The notes beneath the pieces were generated by a model, which had not been told where the DNA came from, searched no databases, and saw nothing but the letters and a program-made list of their open reading frames with translations. Made by a program: the position numbers and the translations under genes. DNA of 64,000 nt from Thalassospira sp. MCCC 1A01148. GTDB lineage: Bacteria > Pseudomonadota > Alphaproteobacteria > Rhodospirillales > Thalassospiraceae. The stretch lies in the NCBI RefSeq assembly GCF_001613795.1, contig NZ_LPVZ01000020.1, positions 1,364,001-1,428,000 on the forward strand, written 5' to 3'. How positions within the stretch are numbered: the first letter of the stretch is position 1; every line of letters starts with the position of its first letter. This document shows, in pieces, positions 34,856 through 43,313 of the stretch.

Positions 34856-36259
34856 TTAATCACTCATGATCCATGTGTCCTTGACCCCGCCGCCTTGCGA
34901 CGAGTTCACGACAAGTGAGCCTTCACGCATCGCGACACGGGTCAATCCACCCGGCGTCAGGCGCACATTGTCGCCAACAAGGCAGAAAGGCCGGAAATCA
35001 ACGTGGCGCGGGGCAATGCCGCTTTCAACAAAGGTCGGGCAGGCCGACAGAGACAATGTTGGCTGCGCGATGAAATCGCCAGGATCGGCTTCGATCCGTT
35101 TGGCGTAGGCGGCCTGTTCTTCCTTGGTTGATGCTGGCCCGACCAGCATGCCATAGCCCCCTGAGCCGTGGACTTCCTTGACCACCAGTTCGCCCAGATG
35201 TTCGAGAACGTATTTCAGGTCATCAGGCTTGCCGCATTTCCATGTCGGCACGTTATTGAGGATCGGCTCTTGCCCCAGATAGAAGCGGATCATATCGGGT
35301 ACATAGGTGTAAACCGCCTTGTCATCGGCGACACCGGCCCCCGGTGCAGAACAGATCGCAACCCCACCCGAACGATAGACATTCATCAAACCGGGAATAC
35401 CCAGCACCGAATCGCTTTTGAAGCAAAGTGGGTCGATATAGGCATCATCAATGCGGCGATAAATCACGTCAACCCGGGCCGGACCGCGCGTGGTGCGCAT
35501 ATAGACCCGGTCTTCATGAACAAACAGGTCCTGACCTTCGACCAGCTCAACACCCATCTGGTCGGCAAGGAAGGAATGTTCGTAATACGCACTGTTCATC
35601 GCACCCGGGGTAAGAACCACAATGTTCGGTTCACGGTCACATTTGCGCGGCGCGATGCTTTTAAGCGTTTTCAGCAGCATGTCCGGATAGCTTTCGACCG
35701 GCTCGATCCGAAGGTTTTTGAACAGGTCCGGGAACATGCGCATCATGATTTCGCGATTTTCAAGCATGTAGGACACACCTGATGGCGTACGACAGTTATC
35801 CTCCAGAACATAAAATTCTTCGGGGCCCGTACGCACAATATCAACACCGACAATGTGGCTATAGACATTGCGCGGCGGATCAATACCGATCACGGCCGGT
35901 TCGAACGCCTCGTTGCGAAACACAAGATCCGCCGGGACAATGCCCGCCTTGATGATTTCGGCATTGTGGTAGACGTCATAGAGAAACGCGTTCAGGGCAC
36001 GGGCACGCTGTTTGACACCGCGATCAAGCTTGCGCCATTCCTGAGATGTGAAAATGCGGGGAATCAGATCAAAGGGAATAAGCCGTTCGGGATCTCCACC
36101 CTCGCCATAAACGGCAAACGTAATTCCAATCTTGCGAAACAGGGTTTCGGCTTCAAGGCGCTTTTGTTCGAGAACCTCGGGACCGTTTGCTTCCATCCAG
36201 TCAACCAAAGCGCGATAAGGTTCGCGGATTTGGTCGCCCATTCTCATCTCGTTGAACAT
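34856..36259 (-). CDS. Circularly permuted ATP-grasp protein of the Anbu operon
   Basis: 467 aa, COG2308-like. Features are NGPEVLEQKRLEAETLFRKI at the start, PFDLIPRIFTSQEWRKLDRG, YVLEDNCRTPSGVSYMLENR (metal/ATP region, about 175), VKEVHGSGGYGMLVGPAST (glycine-rich loop, about 365) and ACPTFVESGIAPRHVDFRPF. The family is expected to join amino acids or peptides with ATP. It is the first gene of the Anbu operon; promoter and palindrome lie just upstream. Confidence 0.93.
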   Translation of the reverse strand: MFNEMRMGDQIREPYRALVDWMEANGPEVLEQKRLEAETLFRKIGITFAVYGEGGDPERLIPFDLIPRIFTSQEWRKLDRGVKQRARALNAFLYDVYHNAEIIKAGIVPADLVFRNEAFEPAVIGIDPPRNVYSHIVGVDIVRTGPEEFYVLEDNCRTPSGVSYMLENREIMMRMFPDLFKNLRIEPVESYPDMLLKTLKSIAPRKCDREPNIVVLTPGAMNSAYYEHSFLADQMGVELVEGQDLFVHEDRVYMRTTRGPARVDVIYRRIDDAYIDPLCFKSDSVLGIPGLMNVYRSGGVAICSAPGAGVADDKAVYTYVPDMIRFYLGQEPILNNVPTWKCGKPDDLKYVLEHLGELVVKEVHGSGGYGMLVGPASTKEEQAAYAKRIEADPGDFIAQPTLSLSACPTFVESGIAPRHVDFRPFCLVGDNVRLTPGGLTRVAMREGSLVVNSSQGGGVKDTWIMSD

Positions 36260-36276
36260 GCATACTCCCGTTTATT

Positions 36277-36294
36277 ACCCTTTGATTAAAGGGT
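36277..36294 (-). promoter_or_regulatory. Palindrome in the Anbu operon leader
   Basis: ACCCTTT and AAAGGGT are perfect 7-bp arms around GATT, 18 bases before the ATP-grasp start on the minus strand. TTGACC further upstream (about 36316) with CTTTAA after 17 bases is a possible promoter overlapping the palindrome. Operator or leader hairpin cannot be told apart. Confidence 0.4.
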
Positions 36295-36398
36295 GCCGGG
36301 CGGGCAAGGGTCAAGGATGTTGACGGTTGAAATGACAGATTTTTCAGCAAACTACTGATCTGATGAAAAAATAAACTTGATGATTAGAGCGTTTGTGC

Positions 36399-36427
36399 AA
36401 AAAACGGGCGGACTTTACATCCGCCCG
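36399..36427 (-). terminator. Rho-independent terminator of the cbiX-cobM operon
   Basis: On the minus strand CGGGCGGA and TCCGCCCG (36420-36427 with 36405-36412) form an 8-bp stem, then TTTTTTGCAC. It lies 8 bases after the cobM stop. Confidence 0.88.
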
Positions 36428-36434
36428 ATCCCGA

Positions 36435-37196
36435 TCATGCTTTTGCCGGGCGCAACACATGGGTGTGATCTGCGGCGTAAAGCCTAGAGTCGGTGAAATC
36501 CTTGCGACCGAACACCTCGCCGACCATGATCAGCGCCGTACGCGTGATACCGCTGCCCTTGACCTTGGCACGGATGTCACCAAGCGTGCCGAATATGTAT
36601 TTCTGGTCCGGCCAGGTTGCGCGATAGGCAATCACAACCGGGCAATCTTCGCCATAATACGGCGTCAGATCGCGCACGACATTGGCGAGGTTATTGATCG
36701 ACAAATGGACCGCCAGCGTTGCGCGCGATTTGCCAAGTTCCTTAAGGCTCTCGCCGTCCGGCATGCTTGATGAACGCATGGCTGTCCGGGTCAGAATCAC
36801 CGTCTGGGACACATCTGGCAGTGTCAGTTCTGCCCCGATCTCAGCAGCGGTCGCGGCATAGGCCGAAACGCCCGGTGTGATGTCATAGGGAACGCCTAGA
36901 TCGTCCAGACGGCGGATCTGTTCGGCAATTGCGCCATAGATTGACGGATCACCGGAATGAACGCGTGCAACATCCTGTCCCTTGGCGTGGGCGGCCTCGA
37001 TCTCGGCCATGATTTCATCAAGGTTCATCGGGGCTGTATCAACGACATGCGCGCCTTCCGGGGCGGCAGTCACGATTTCCTCGGGTACGAGGGATCCGGC
37101 ATAAAGACAGACCGGGCATTTTTCGATCAGGCGCAAGCCGCGCACGGTGATCAGGTCCGGGGCACCGGGACCGGCGCCAATAAAATGAACAGTCAT
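36435..37196 (-). CDS. cobM: Precorrin-4 C11-methyltransferase
   Basis: 253 aa. It methylates C11 of the corrin ring precursor using SAM. The start MTVHFIGAGPGAPDLITVRG and the LYAGSLVPEEIV segment are diagnostic of CobM/CbiF. ARVHSGDPSIYGAIAEQIRR and VSAYAATAAEIGAELTLPDV fit too. Its start overlaps the cobJ stop by one base. It ends the minus-strand corrin operon and is followed by a terminator. Confidence 0.95.
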   Translation of the reverse strand: MTVHFIGAGPGAPDLITVRGLRLIEKCPVCLYAGSLVPEEIVTAAPEGAHVVDTAPMNLDEIMAEIEAAHAKGQDVARVHSGDPSIYGAIAEQIRRLDDLGVPYDITPGVSAYAATAAEIGAELTLPDVSQTVILTRTAMRSSSMPDGESLKELGKSRATLAVHLSINNLANVVRDLTPYYGEDCPVVIAYRATWPDQKYIFGTLGDIRAKVKGSGITRTALIMVGEVFGRKDFTDSRLYAADHTHVLRPAKA

Positions 37197-39145
37197 TATT
37201 CTGCCCCGCCTTTCTTGGAAGTGTCGTTTTTGGAAGTGTCAGTGCTGCTGTGAACCGGTGCCTTGGCGGCATCCGGGCCCTTTTTGGCGTAGCCGCGCGG
37301 GGTATAGACCCATTCGTTCTCACCACGTGTGATGTGGCGGCTGTTGCTTGATCCGACCAATACGGTGGTCAGCATATCCACCATATCGACTTCTAGTTTC
37401 GAAAGTGGAACGACTGTGATTTCCTCATCCGGGCGGCCAAGCTGACGACCCAGAACCACCGGGGTGTCGTCATTGCGATGTTCAAGCAGGATATCGCGGG
37501 CCTTGGCCAGAAGATCGCGGCGCCGCTTGGAGACCGGGTTATAGAAGGCAATCACGAAATCGCCCTCGGCCGCTGATTTCAGGCGGCGCAGGATATCCTC
37601 GCGCGGGGTCAGAAGGTCAGACAGCGAAATCGCACAGAAATCATGGCCCAGTGGCGCGCCGATGCGCGCGGCTGCTGCCTGAAGGGCGGAAATACCCGGT
37701 GACACCTGCACCGCGACCCTGTTCCAATCCGTGCGATCTTCGCGATCCAGCAACTCAAACACCAGGGTTGCCAGCGCATAGATACCCGCATCCCCCGATC
37801 CGATCAGGGCGACGTCCTTGCCAGTCGCTGCCAGTTCCAGCGCATGACGCGCACGGGCTTCTTCGGCGCCCAGATCGGAATGGTGGCAGTGTTTGCCATC
37901 GATAAGCGGCCCCAGAAGATCAAGATACATCTGATAGCCGACAATATCGGTGGCCCGACCGATCAGGGCGGTGGCTTCCGGGCTGCGCCAGCCGATCTGG
38001 CCTGGCCCGATTCCCACAATCGAAAGTCTGCCCTGAGCAGTTCCGATGTTTTCCGGGATGATGTCATCCTGTGACAGGGCAACGGCACAGGTGGATTTTT
38101 TGGTCTTGTGTTTTGGCACAATCAGCTTGCCGGTGGCTCCAACCGTTGCCAGCGCTGCGCCTTCGGCAACGCCATGGCAGCCGGTTTCGGCAAAGACGAC
38201 GTCAGACGGGCTGACAAGGCGGTCTGCCTCAGCCTCAAGGGTGGTGGCGTCAAAGAACCTTGCAGGCACACCAAGACGGTTTGCCAGTTCGTGTACGGCG
38301 GCTTCATCGGCCTTGAGATCAATCGAACTGACACAGGCAATGGCCTTGGGACTCAGGCATTGTCCGGCCAGTGTTTCCATCACAAGATCATAAAGATCGT
38401 CCACCGGACAGCCGCGTTCACAGCCGACACCCAATGCCAGAACCGGCGGGTGATAGGTGATTGCAGTTTCCGGTCCGGCATCGCTGGTATCGGATTCATC
38501 GGTTGCGCGCGCGGTGGCGGTAATCACGACACTGCCGTCATCAGATTGGGCAATCGCACTGTTGGTCAGCCACGCAGCTGATCCGGCCTCGATCTCAAGG
38601 CGGGCAGACGCACCGGCCAGCAGTGCAGCGGTTGCTGGTTTAACGGTGTCGGGTGTGCCCAGTTTCCAGCCTGCCGGTGGTTCATCAAGGGCCAATCCCA
38701 GCATCGCATCGCCCGGTGTGGTGATGGCGGCAAAGCCACCCAGCCGATCTGCCAGATCGCGCGCCAGCCGGTTACCCCCGTGATGCCCGCCCAGAAGCGG
38801 GATAAAGGTGTCGCCGGATTCATCGACGGCAATCACGGCTGCGTCCTGCCACTTTCCGCTGAGAAGCGGGGCAAGCGCACGGATCAGAATGCCCGATGCG
38901 CACACACCAATGATGACATGTCCGGTCGAAAAAGTTTGTTGCAGATGTGCAATGGTATCGTCAAAGGCCAAATCAACGTCGCGGGTGGAAACACGTGTAC
39001 GCAGGCCATGGACGGTCGCACCCTGCAGGCTGGATGCGATCTTGCGGGCAGTCGGAAGCGCGCGCTGTGTCAGGCAGACCACCGCAATCGGGGCAATCGG
39101 ATCGGTCGGCAATACGGGATTGTTATTGTTGTGTTGGGCGGTCAT
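37196..39145 (-). CDS. cobJ: Fused cobalt-precorrin-5A hydrolase-like / precorrin-3B C17-methyltransferase
   Basis: 649 aa from ATG 39145 (ATGA overlap with cobI); ATG 39151 would add 2 residues. A CbiG-like N-terminal region (about 15-150: GVCASGILIRALAPLLSGKW, HHGGNRLARDLADRLGG) and the CbiG/CobE C-domain (about 230-365: VLALGVGCERGCPVDDLYDL) precede CobJ (about 372-625: LSIVGIGPGQIGWRSPEATA, VALIGSGDAGIYALATLVFE). CobJ methylates C17 and contracts the ring; CbiG opens the delta-lactone in the anaerobic route. The fusion suggests one polypeptide for ring contraction chemistry. The CbiG half usually belongs to the early-cobalt pathway, although CobN is also present here. Confidence 0.9.
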   Translation of the reverse strand: MTAQHNNNNPVLPTDPIAPIAVVCLTQRALPTARKIASSLQGATVHGLRTRVSTRDVDLAFDDTIAHLQQTFSTGHVIIGVCASGILIRALAPLLSGKWQDAAVIAVDESGDTFIPLLGGHHGGNRLARDLADRLGGFAAITTPGDAMLGLALDEPPAGWKLGTPDTVKPATAALLAGASARLEIEAGSAAWLTNSAIAQSDDGSVVITATARATDESDTSDAGPETAITYHPPVLALGVGCERGCPVDDLYDLVMETLAGQCLSPKAIACVSSIDLKADEAAVHELANRLGVPARFFDATTLEAEADRLVSPSDVVFAETGCHGVAEGAALATVGATGKLIVPKHKTKKSTCAVALSQDDIIPENIGTAQGRLSIVGIGPGQIGWRSPEATALIGRATDIVGYQMYLDLLGPLIDGKHCHHSDLGAEEARARHALELAATGKDVALIGSGDAGIYALATLVFELLDREDRTDWNRVAVQVSPGISALQAAAARIGAPLGHDFCAISLSDLLTPREDILRRLKSAAEGDFVIAFYNPVSKRRRDLLAKARDILLEHRNDDTPVVLGRQLGRPDEEITVVPLSKLEVDMVDMLTTVLVGSSNSRHITRGENEWVYTPRGYAKKGPDAAKAPVHSSTDTSKNDTSKKGGAE

Positions 39146-39879
39146 CGCCATGCGTCTCCGCGACGGTGGATCAGGATCATGGAAAAGTACGGGGCCTTTG
39201 CATCACTTGGCAAATCGCCAAGCGGGACCATTTTCTGGGTTTCAAGTGTCGCACGCTCGATATAGCGCGCCCGATCAGTCAGGCCCAGCTCATCAATCAC
39301 GTCACGGACCTTCGCGAAATGACGGCCCAGTTTTATGATTGCCGCCGCATCGGTTTTGGCCAGTTGTTCGCGCAGGCGGTCGGCATCAAGCGGGCCGGGA
39401 ATGACTTGCAGCACATCGTTCTTGGCAGCCAGCGGCGCGCCAAGCTGGGCTGCACAGGCCATCATCGAACTGACGCCCGGCACGGTTTTGACCGGGTATC
39501 CGGCCTCGGCCAGTCGGCCAAACAGATACATGAAGCTGCCATAAAAGAACGGGTCACCCTCGCACAGCACAGCAACGGTTTTGCCATCTGCCAGATGCTT
39601 GCCGATCTCAAGTGCAGCGGCGTCATAGACCGGATCGGCGGGTTTGCCCATTTCAATGCGAATGGCGATTTCAATGCGGCCTTCCGGGATGTGCGGATCT
39701 ACGATCTGTCGTGCAAGGCTGACGCCATCTTCCAGGGCTGGATAGGCGATGACATCGGCCTTTTGCAGAACGTTATAGGCCTTGAGCGTGATCAGGTCCG
39801 GCTCGCCCGGTCCGATGCCAAGCCCATAGGCCGTTCCGGCCACCGTAAGGGGCGTTGCGGGACGTTCCGCACTGCTCAT
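39142..39879 (-). CDS. cobI: Precorrin-2 C20-methyltransferase
   Basis: 245 aa from ATG 39879, which overlaps the cobL stop (ATGA); the frame extends 45 bases upstream inside cobL. CobI methylates C20 of precorrin-2. AYGLGIGPGEPDLITLKAYN opens the SAM-binding region. CEGDPFFYGSFMYLFGRLAE and VPGVSSMMACAAQLGAPLAA are typical. Operon position between cobL and cobJ with four-base overlaps on each side indicates tight coupling. Confidence 0.94.
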   Translation of the reverse strand: MSSAERPATPLTVAGTAYGLGIGPGEPDLITLKAYNVLQKADVIAYPALEDGVSLARQIVDPHIPEGRIEIAIRIEMGKPADPVYDAAALEIGKHLADGKTVAVLCEGDPFFYGSFMYLFGRLAEAGYPVKTVPGVSSMMACAAQLGAPLAAKNDVLQVIPGPLDADRLREQLAKTDAAAIIKLGRHFAKVRDVIDELGLTDRARYIERATLETQKMVPLGDLPSDAKAPYFSMILIHRRGDAWR

Positions 39880-41129
39880 GCTTTTACTCCAAGGTAATGG
39901 GTGACCGGGGCCAGATTGCTCCAACCCTTGAAGCCGCCGCGCGGCACCAGCCGGGAAACCGACAGGCGCGTCAGGCTGCCACCGTTTTTATTGTAAAACC
40001 GTAATAATTTTTCTTCGCCTTCGAGTGTCACGGTGTTGGCGACCAGCCGACCATGACGCGGTAGCAAATCCCAACAGGTATCAAGCAGACCATCAATGGT
40101 GATCCCGCCACCGATGAAAATGGCGTCGGGTTTTGGCAGGCGATCGGCAAAGGCCAATGCCTCTTCAATCGATTTCTGCTCGACTGCCAGGGTTGGTACG
40201 CCAAGGCGAATGGCGTTTTTTTGTATCAGGGCGCAGCGTTCAGCGTCGCGTTCAATCGCAACCGCCAGACCGCCCATGCGTTTCCATTCAATTGATATGG
40301 ATCCACATCCAGCCCCCAGATCCCAAAGCACGCCACCCTTGAACGGGGCGAGCGAAGAAAGCGTTTGCGCGCGGATCTCGGATTTCGTGATCATGCCGTC
40401 ATGGACAAAGGCATCATCAGGAAGACCGGGGCCCTTGGGCAGTGGTTTGGCGTTTGGTCCGGCTTCCAGATCAATCATGATCAGGTTGAGCGGATCAATC
40501 GGTTTGATATCGGGCATGGATGTTGCCCGTGCCTGCCATGTTTGTGCGGTTTGGGTGGTAATGCGTTCTTCCGGGCCACCAAGCCGTTCGCATACCGACA
40601 TACGGCTTTGATCAAAACCGGCCTCACACAGCATGACAGCAACCAGAGCCGGGGTTGATCCATCAGCACTCAGCGCGATCAGCTTGCCATGCGGGCGCAA
40701 ATGGGCGCGCAGGCTTTCCGGATCGCGGCCATGCAGGGTAATGACGTCACAATCCGCAAGTGGCCAGCCAAGGCGCGAGGCCGCCAGTGAAATACTCGAA
40801 GGTGCCGGGATTGCATGAACCGGTTCGGTCCCGAAATAGTTGATCAGTGTATTGCCAACACCGAAATACATCGGATCCCCACTGGCCAGAACCACCGGGT
40901 TCTGGTCAAGGCAATCCTCAATCAGGGGCAGGTTGGCCTCAAACGGGGTGATCCACTTGTTCCGGGTCGCGGTGTTGGTGCCGGGCAGCATGGCGATATG
41001 GCGCGTGCCGCCAAAGATGATACTGGCTTTTTCAAGGATCTGGCGGGCAAGCGGCGATAGTCCATCATACCCGTCCTCGCCAATACCAATAACCGTTATC
41101 CGGCCCTTGATCGGGGATTGTTCATTCAT
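39876..41129 (-). CDS. cobL: Precorrin-6Y C5,15-methyltransferase (decarboxylating)
   Basis: 417 aa, both halves fused. The N-terminal CbiE-like part (about 8-205: ITVIGIGEDGYDGLSPLARQ, LASGDPMYFGVGNTLINYFG) methylates C5 or C15. The C-terminal CbiT-like part (about 235-417: LWDLGAGCGSISIEWKRMGG) does the other methylation with decarboxylation. Its start overlaps the cobH stop and its stop overlaps cobI, so it sits in the middle of the minus-strand operon. Confidence 0.95.
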   Translation of the reverse strand: MNEQSPIKGRITVIGIGEDGYDGLSPLARQILEKASIIFGGTRHIAMLPGTNTATRNKWITPFEANLPLIEDCLDQNPVVLASGDPMYFGVGNTLINYFGTEPVHAIPAPSSISLAASRLGWPLADCDVITLHGRDPESLRAHLRPHGKLIALSADGSTPALVAVMLCEAGFDQSRMSVCERLGGPEERITTQTAQTWQARATSMPDIKPIDPLNLIMIDLEAGPNAKPLPKGPGLPDDAFVHDGMITKSEIRAQTLSSLAPFKGGVLWDLGAGCGSISIEWKRMGGLAVAIERDAERCALIQKNAIRLGVPTLAVEQKSIEEALAFADRLPKPDAIFIGGGITIDGLLDTCWDLLPRHGRLVANTVTLEGEEKLLRFYNKNGGSLTRLSVSRLVPRGGFKGWSNLAPVTHYLGVKA

Positions 41130-41809
41130 GACAACCCGCCTTTCTTGCGCTCAAGCGTACCGTCGGGTGTGGAGTCATCGTCACGTGCCATGCGCGCCAA
41201 TGCATTGACTGTGGCCGCGGTCACCGCACTGCCGCCAAACCGGCCACGCAGCGTGACAAAAGGAATGCCGTTTGCGTGTGCAATCAGGGCTTCCTTGCTT
41301 TCGGCCGCACCAACAAACCCGACGGGCATACCAATGATCACGGCAGGCTTGGCCATGCGGCCGTCATGGATGGCTTCAAGCAAATGGAAAAGTGCGGTCG
41401 GGGCATTGCCAATGGCGATTATTGCGCCTTCGATATGATCACTCCAGCCTTCGACAGCAGCGGCAGACCGCGTGGTTGCCAGCTTGGCCGCAAGACCATG
41501 TGTGTCGCCGTCATTCAAGGTGCACAACACCTCGTTTTCGGTGGGCAAAAGTCGGGAAATGATGCCATGGCGGACCATTTCCGCATCACACAAGATGGGC
41601 TTTCCGGCCCGGAGTGCTGCGGTTGCGGTGCCGGCAACATCCCCGCCAAAGGCAATCTGGTCAGCCATTTCAACCATGCCACAGGCATGAATAATGCGTA
41701 TGGCGATCGGGCGTTCATCCTCTGAAAAGCGCGCAAGCTCTGCCTCCGCCTCGATGGTCGCAAAGCTTTTGGCATAGATTTCCTGCGGGTCACGCAGATA
41801 GTCAAACAT
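41126..41809 (-). CDS. cobH: Precorrin-8X methylmutase
   Basis: 227 aa. CobH moves a methyl from C11 to C12 to make hydrogenobyrinate. The sequence starts MFDYLRDPQEIYAKSFATIE; IRIIHACGMVEMADQIAF contains the catalytic His. PILCDAEMVRHGIISRLLPT and GMPVGFVGAAESKEALIAHA are further family stretches. It lies 33 bases after cbiX. Confidence 0.95.
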   Translation of the reverse strand: MFDYLRDPQEIYAKSFATIEAEAELARFSEDERPIAIRIIHACGMVEMADQIAFGGDVAGTATAALRAGKPILCDAEMVRHGIISRLLPTENEVLCTLNDGDTHGLAAKLATTRSAAAVEGWSDHIEGAIIAIGNAPTALFHLLEAIHDGRMAKPAVIIGMPVGFVGAAESKEALIAHANGIPFVTLRGRFGGSAVTAATVNALARMARDDDSTPDGTLERKKGGLS

Positions 41810-41842
41810 TGCCGCGCCTTTCAGGGGACAGGGATCGACCGG

Positions 41843-42859
41843 TCAGGAACCGGTCGGTTTCTTCGCATCGTCGTGATCAAGGGCGTGGCTGTGCCCGTGA
41901 TCATGGCCATGACCGTGATTGTGATGCCCATGGCTGTGGCCATGATGGTGGTGGTGCCCATGATCATGGCTATGCCCGTCGGTGCCGATGCCCATTACAT
42001 GGTGATGGTGGCCGACCTGCGGGGTGCCGACATCGCCTTCATAGCCAATGATTTGCTCGCGATACTTGCAAAGCTGGCAGTTCATGTTGTTGTCGCCGGT
42101 ATCAATTTCGGCCAGACGTTCGGCAAAGCTTTCAAGCACCATCGGATGATCCTTGAGGTAACCTGCCTTGATGAATTCAACATCGCCAAATTCAGCCGCA
42201 ACTTCATCGGTGTGGGAATAGATGCGGTCAATCAGAATGCCGGCAAACAGGAAATACGGGAACACGACAACGCGCTTGTAGCCAAGCTTCATGGCTTCGC
42301 GCAGGCCCGCGTTGACGCGCGGGTGGGCAACACCGGAATAGCTGATTTCGGTGCGGCCAAAACCCATGCCTTCCTGCAGCATGCGCGCGACCTTGTAAAC
42401 GTTGGAGTTGGCGTCCGGATCGTTGGTCCCGCGCCCCACGACCATCAACAGGGTGTCTTCACGTGAAACGCTGTCATCAACCCCGACAAGAGCTTCTTCG
42501 ATCCGTTGCTTCGCTGCCATCAGAAGTTTGGGATCAATGGCAAGATCACGGCCAAACAGAACCTCGATATCCGGGTTTTCATGGGCGAAATTGTTCACTT
42601 CGCTCGGCAGGTCGTTTTTGACGTGACCGGCGGCAAACAGCATGCCTGGCAGGGCATAAATCTTCTTGTGGCCCATGGCTTTGAGCTTTTCAAAGCCATC
42701 ACGCAGGATCGGGTGGGCAAATTCGAGAAAGCCGCTTTCGACATCGTATTCGGCCAGGTGGGTTTGTTTCATCGCTTCAACCATCGCGTTGAACTGTGAA
42801 ACCGCGCGCTCGTCGCGCGAACCGTGACCGCAAATCATTACTGCGCCTTTGGGGGACAT
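41843..42859 (-). CDS. cbiX: CbiX-like sirohydrochlorin cobaltochelatase with His-rich tail
   Basis: 338 aa from ATG 42859, with AAGGAG 9 bases upstream; the frame extends 57 bases earlier. Two CbiX repeats are visible: ICGHGSRDERAVSQFN (about 8), then VGRGTNDPDANSNV (about 140), with partner histidines GHVKNDLP and YSGVAHPRVN. MNCQLCKYREQ (about 265) matches the MxCxxC motif that binds an iron-sulfur cluster in long CbiX. The last 65 residues contain about 25 His, probably a cobalt or nickel buffer. It starts the operon. An early cobalt chelatase in the same region as CobN is notable. Confidence 0.9.
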   Translation of the reverse strand: MSPKGAVMICGHGSRDERAVSQFNAMVEAMKQTHLAEYDVESGFLEFAHPILRDGFEKLKAMGHKKIYALPGMLFAAGHVKNDLPSEVNNFAHENPDIEVLFGRDLAIDPKLLMAAKQRIEEALVGVDDSVSREDTLLMVVGRGTNDPDANSNVYKVARMLQEGMGFGRTEISYSGVAHPRVNAGLREAMKLGYKRVVVFPYFLFAGILIDRIYSHTDEVAAEFGDVEFIKAGYLKDHPMVLESFAERLAEIDTGDNNMNCQLCKYREQIIGYEGDVGTPQVGHHHHVMGIGTDGHSHDHGHHHHHGHSHGHHNHGHGHDHGHSHALDHDDAKKPTGS

Positions 42860-43313
42860 AAAAGGCTGCTCCTTTGTCTCTCTCAGATGGTGTAATTCGC
42901 AAGGCATTTTTGCCATGCGGTACCCGATGCCACCCCCGTTTTCACCGATTGGCCTGCGGAATGCAAGCGGCAGCTACGCCAAGATGATGTGCAAGGGGTC
43001 TGGGTGATGAAAATACTACTTATTGTGGGCCGGTAATGGCCGGGTATCGAAGATGTTGTGGGGCGGTGATCAGACTTTCTTTTTTGTTGCCGGTTTTGTC
43101 GTCAGGTCCAGTAGGTGTCGGGACCGTGGTTTGCCTTACGCAGTTCAGGACAGGCAGGATTAATCATGAAATTGTATGATAAAATAAAATTTTGTATGAA
43201 ATATTTCTAGCAAACCGAAAACCTGATGGCAAATTCTCTGCTGTGACCGGCACTTAACCCAACTCGCCGTCATTCTGATTGACGCCCTGGCGATCACCGC
43301 GCACATTGCGGCA
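42860..43313. other. Divergent intergenic region cbiX / cbiB
   Basis: About 450 bases. A small palindrome (GGCCGGTAATGGCC near 43029-43042) is present. I looked for a cobalamin riboswitch on either strand and found no B12 box. The region must contain two divergent promoters, but none was clear enough to mark. Confidence 0.45.

Noticed and set aside
41873-42466. Plus-strand frame opposite the CbiX His-rich tail
   Set aside because: Val/Met/Ala-rich product arises from His codons read in reverse; no support as a membrane protein.
42917-43200. Possible cobalamin riboswitch between cbiX and cbiB
   Set aside because: Some short G-rich blocks are present on the minus strand, but no B12 box or matching aptamer core.
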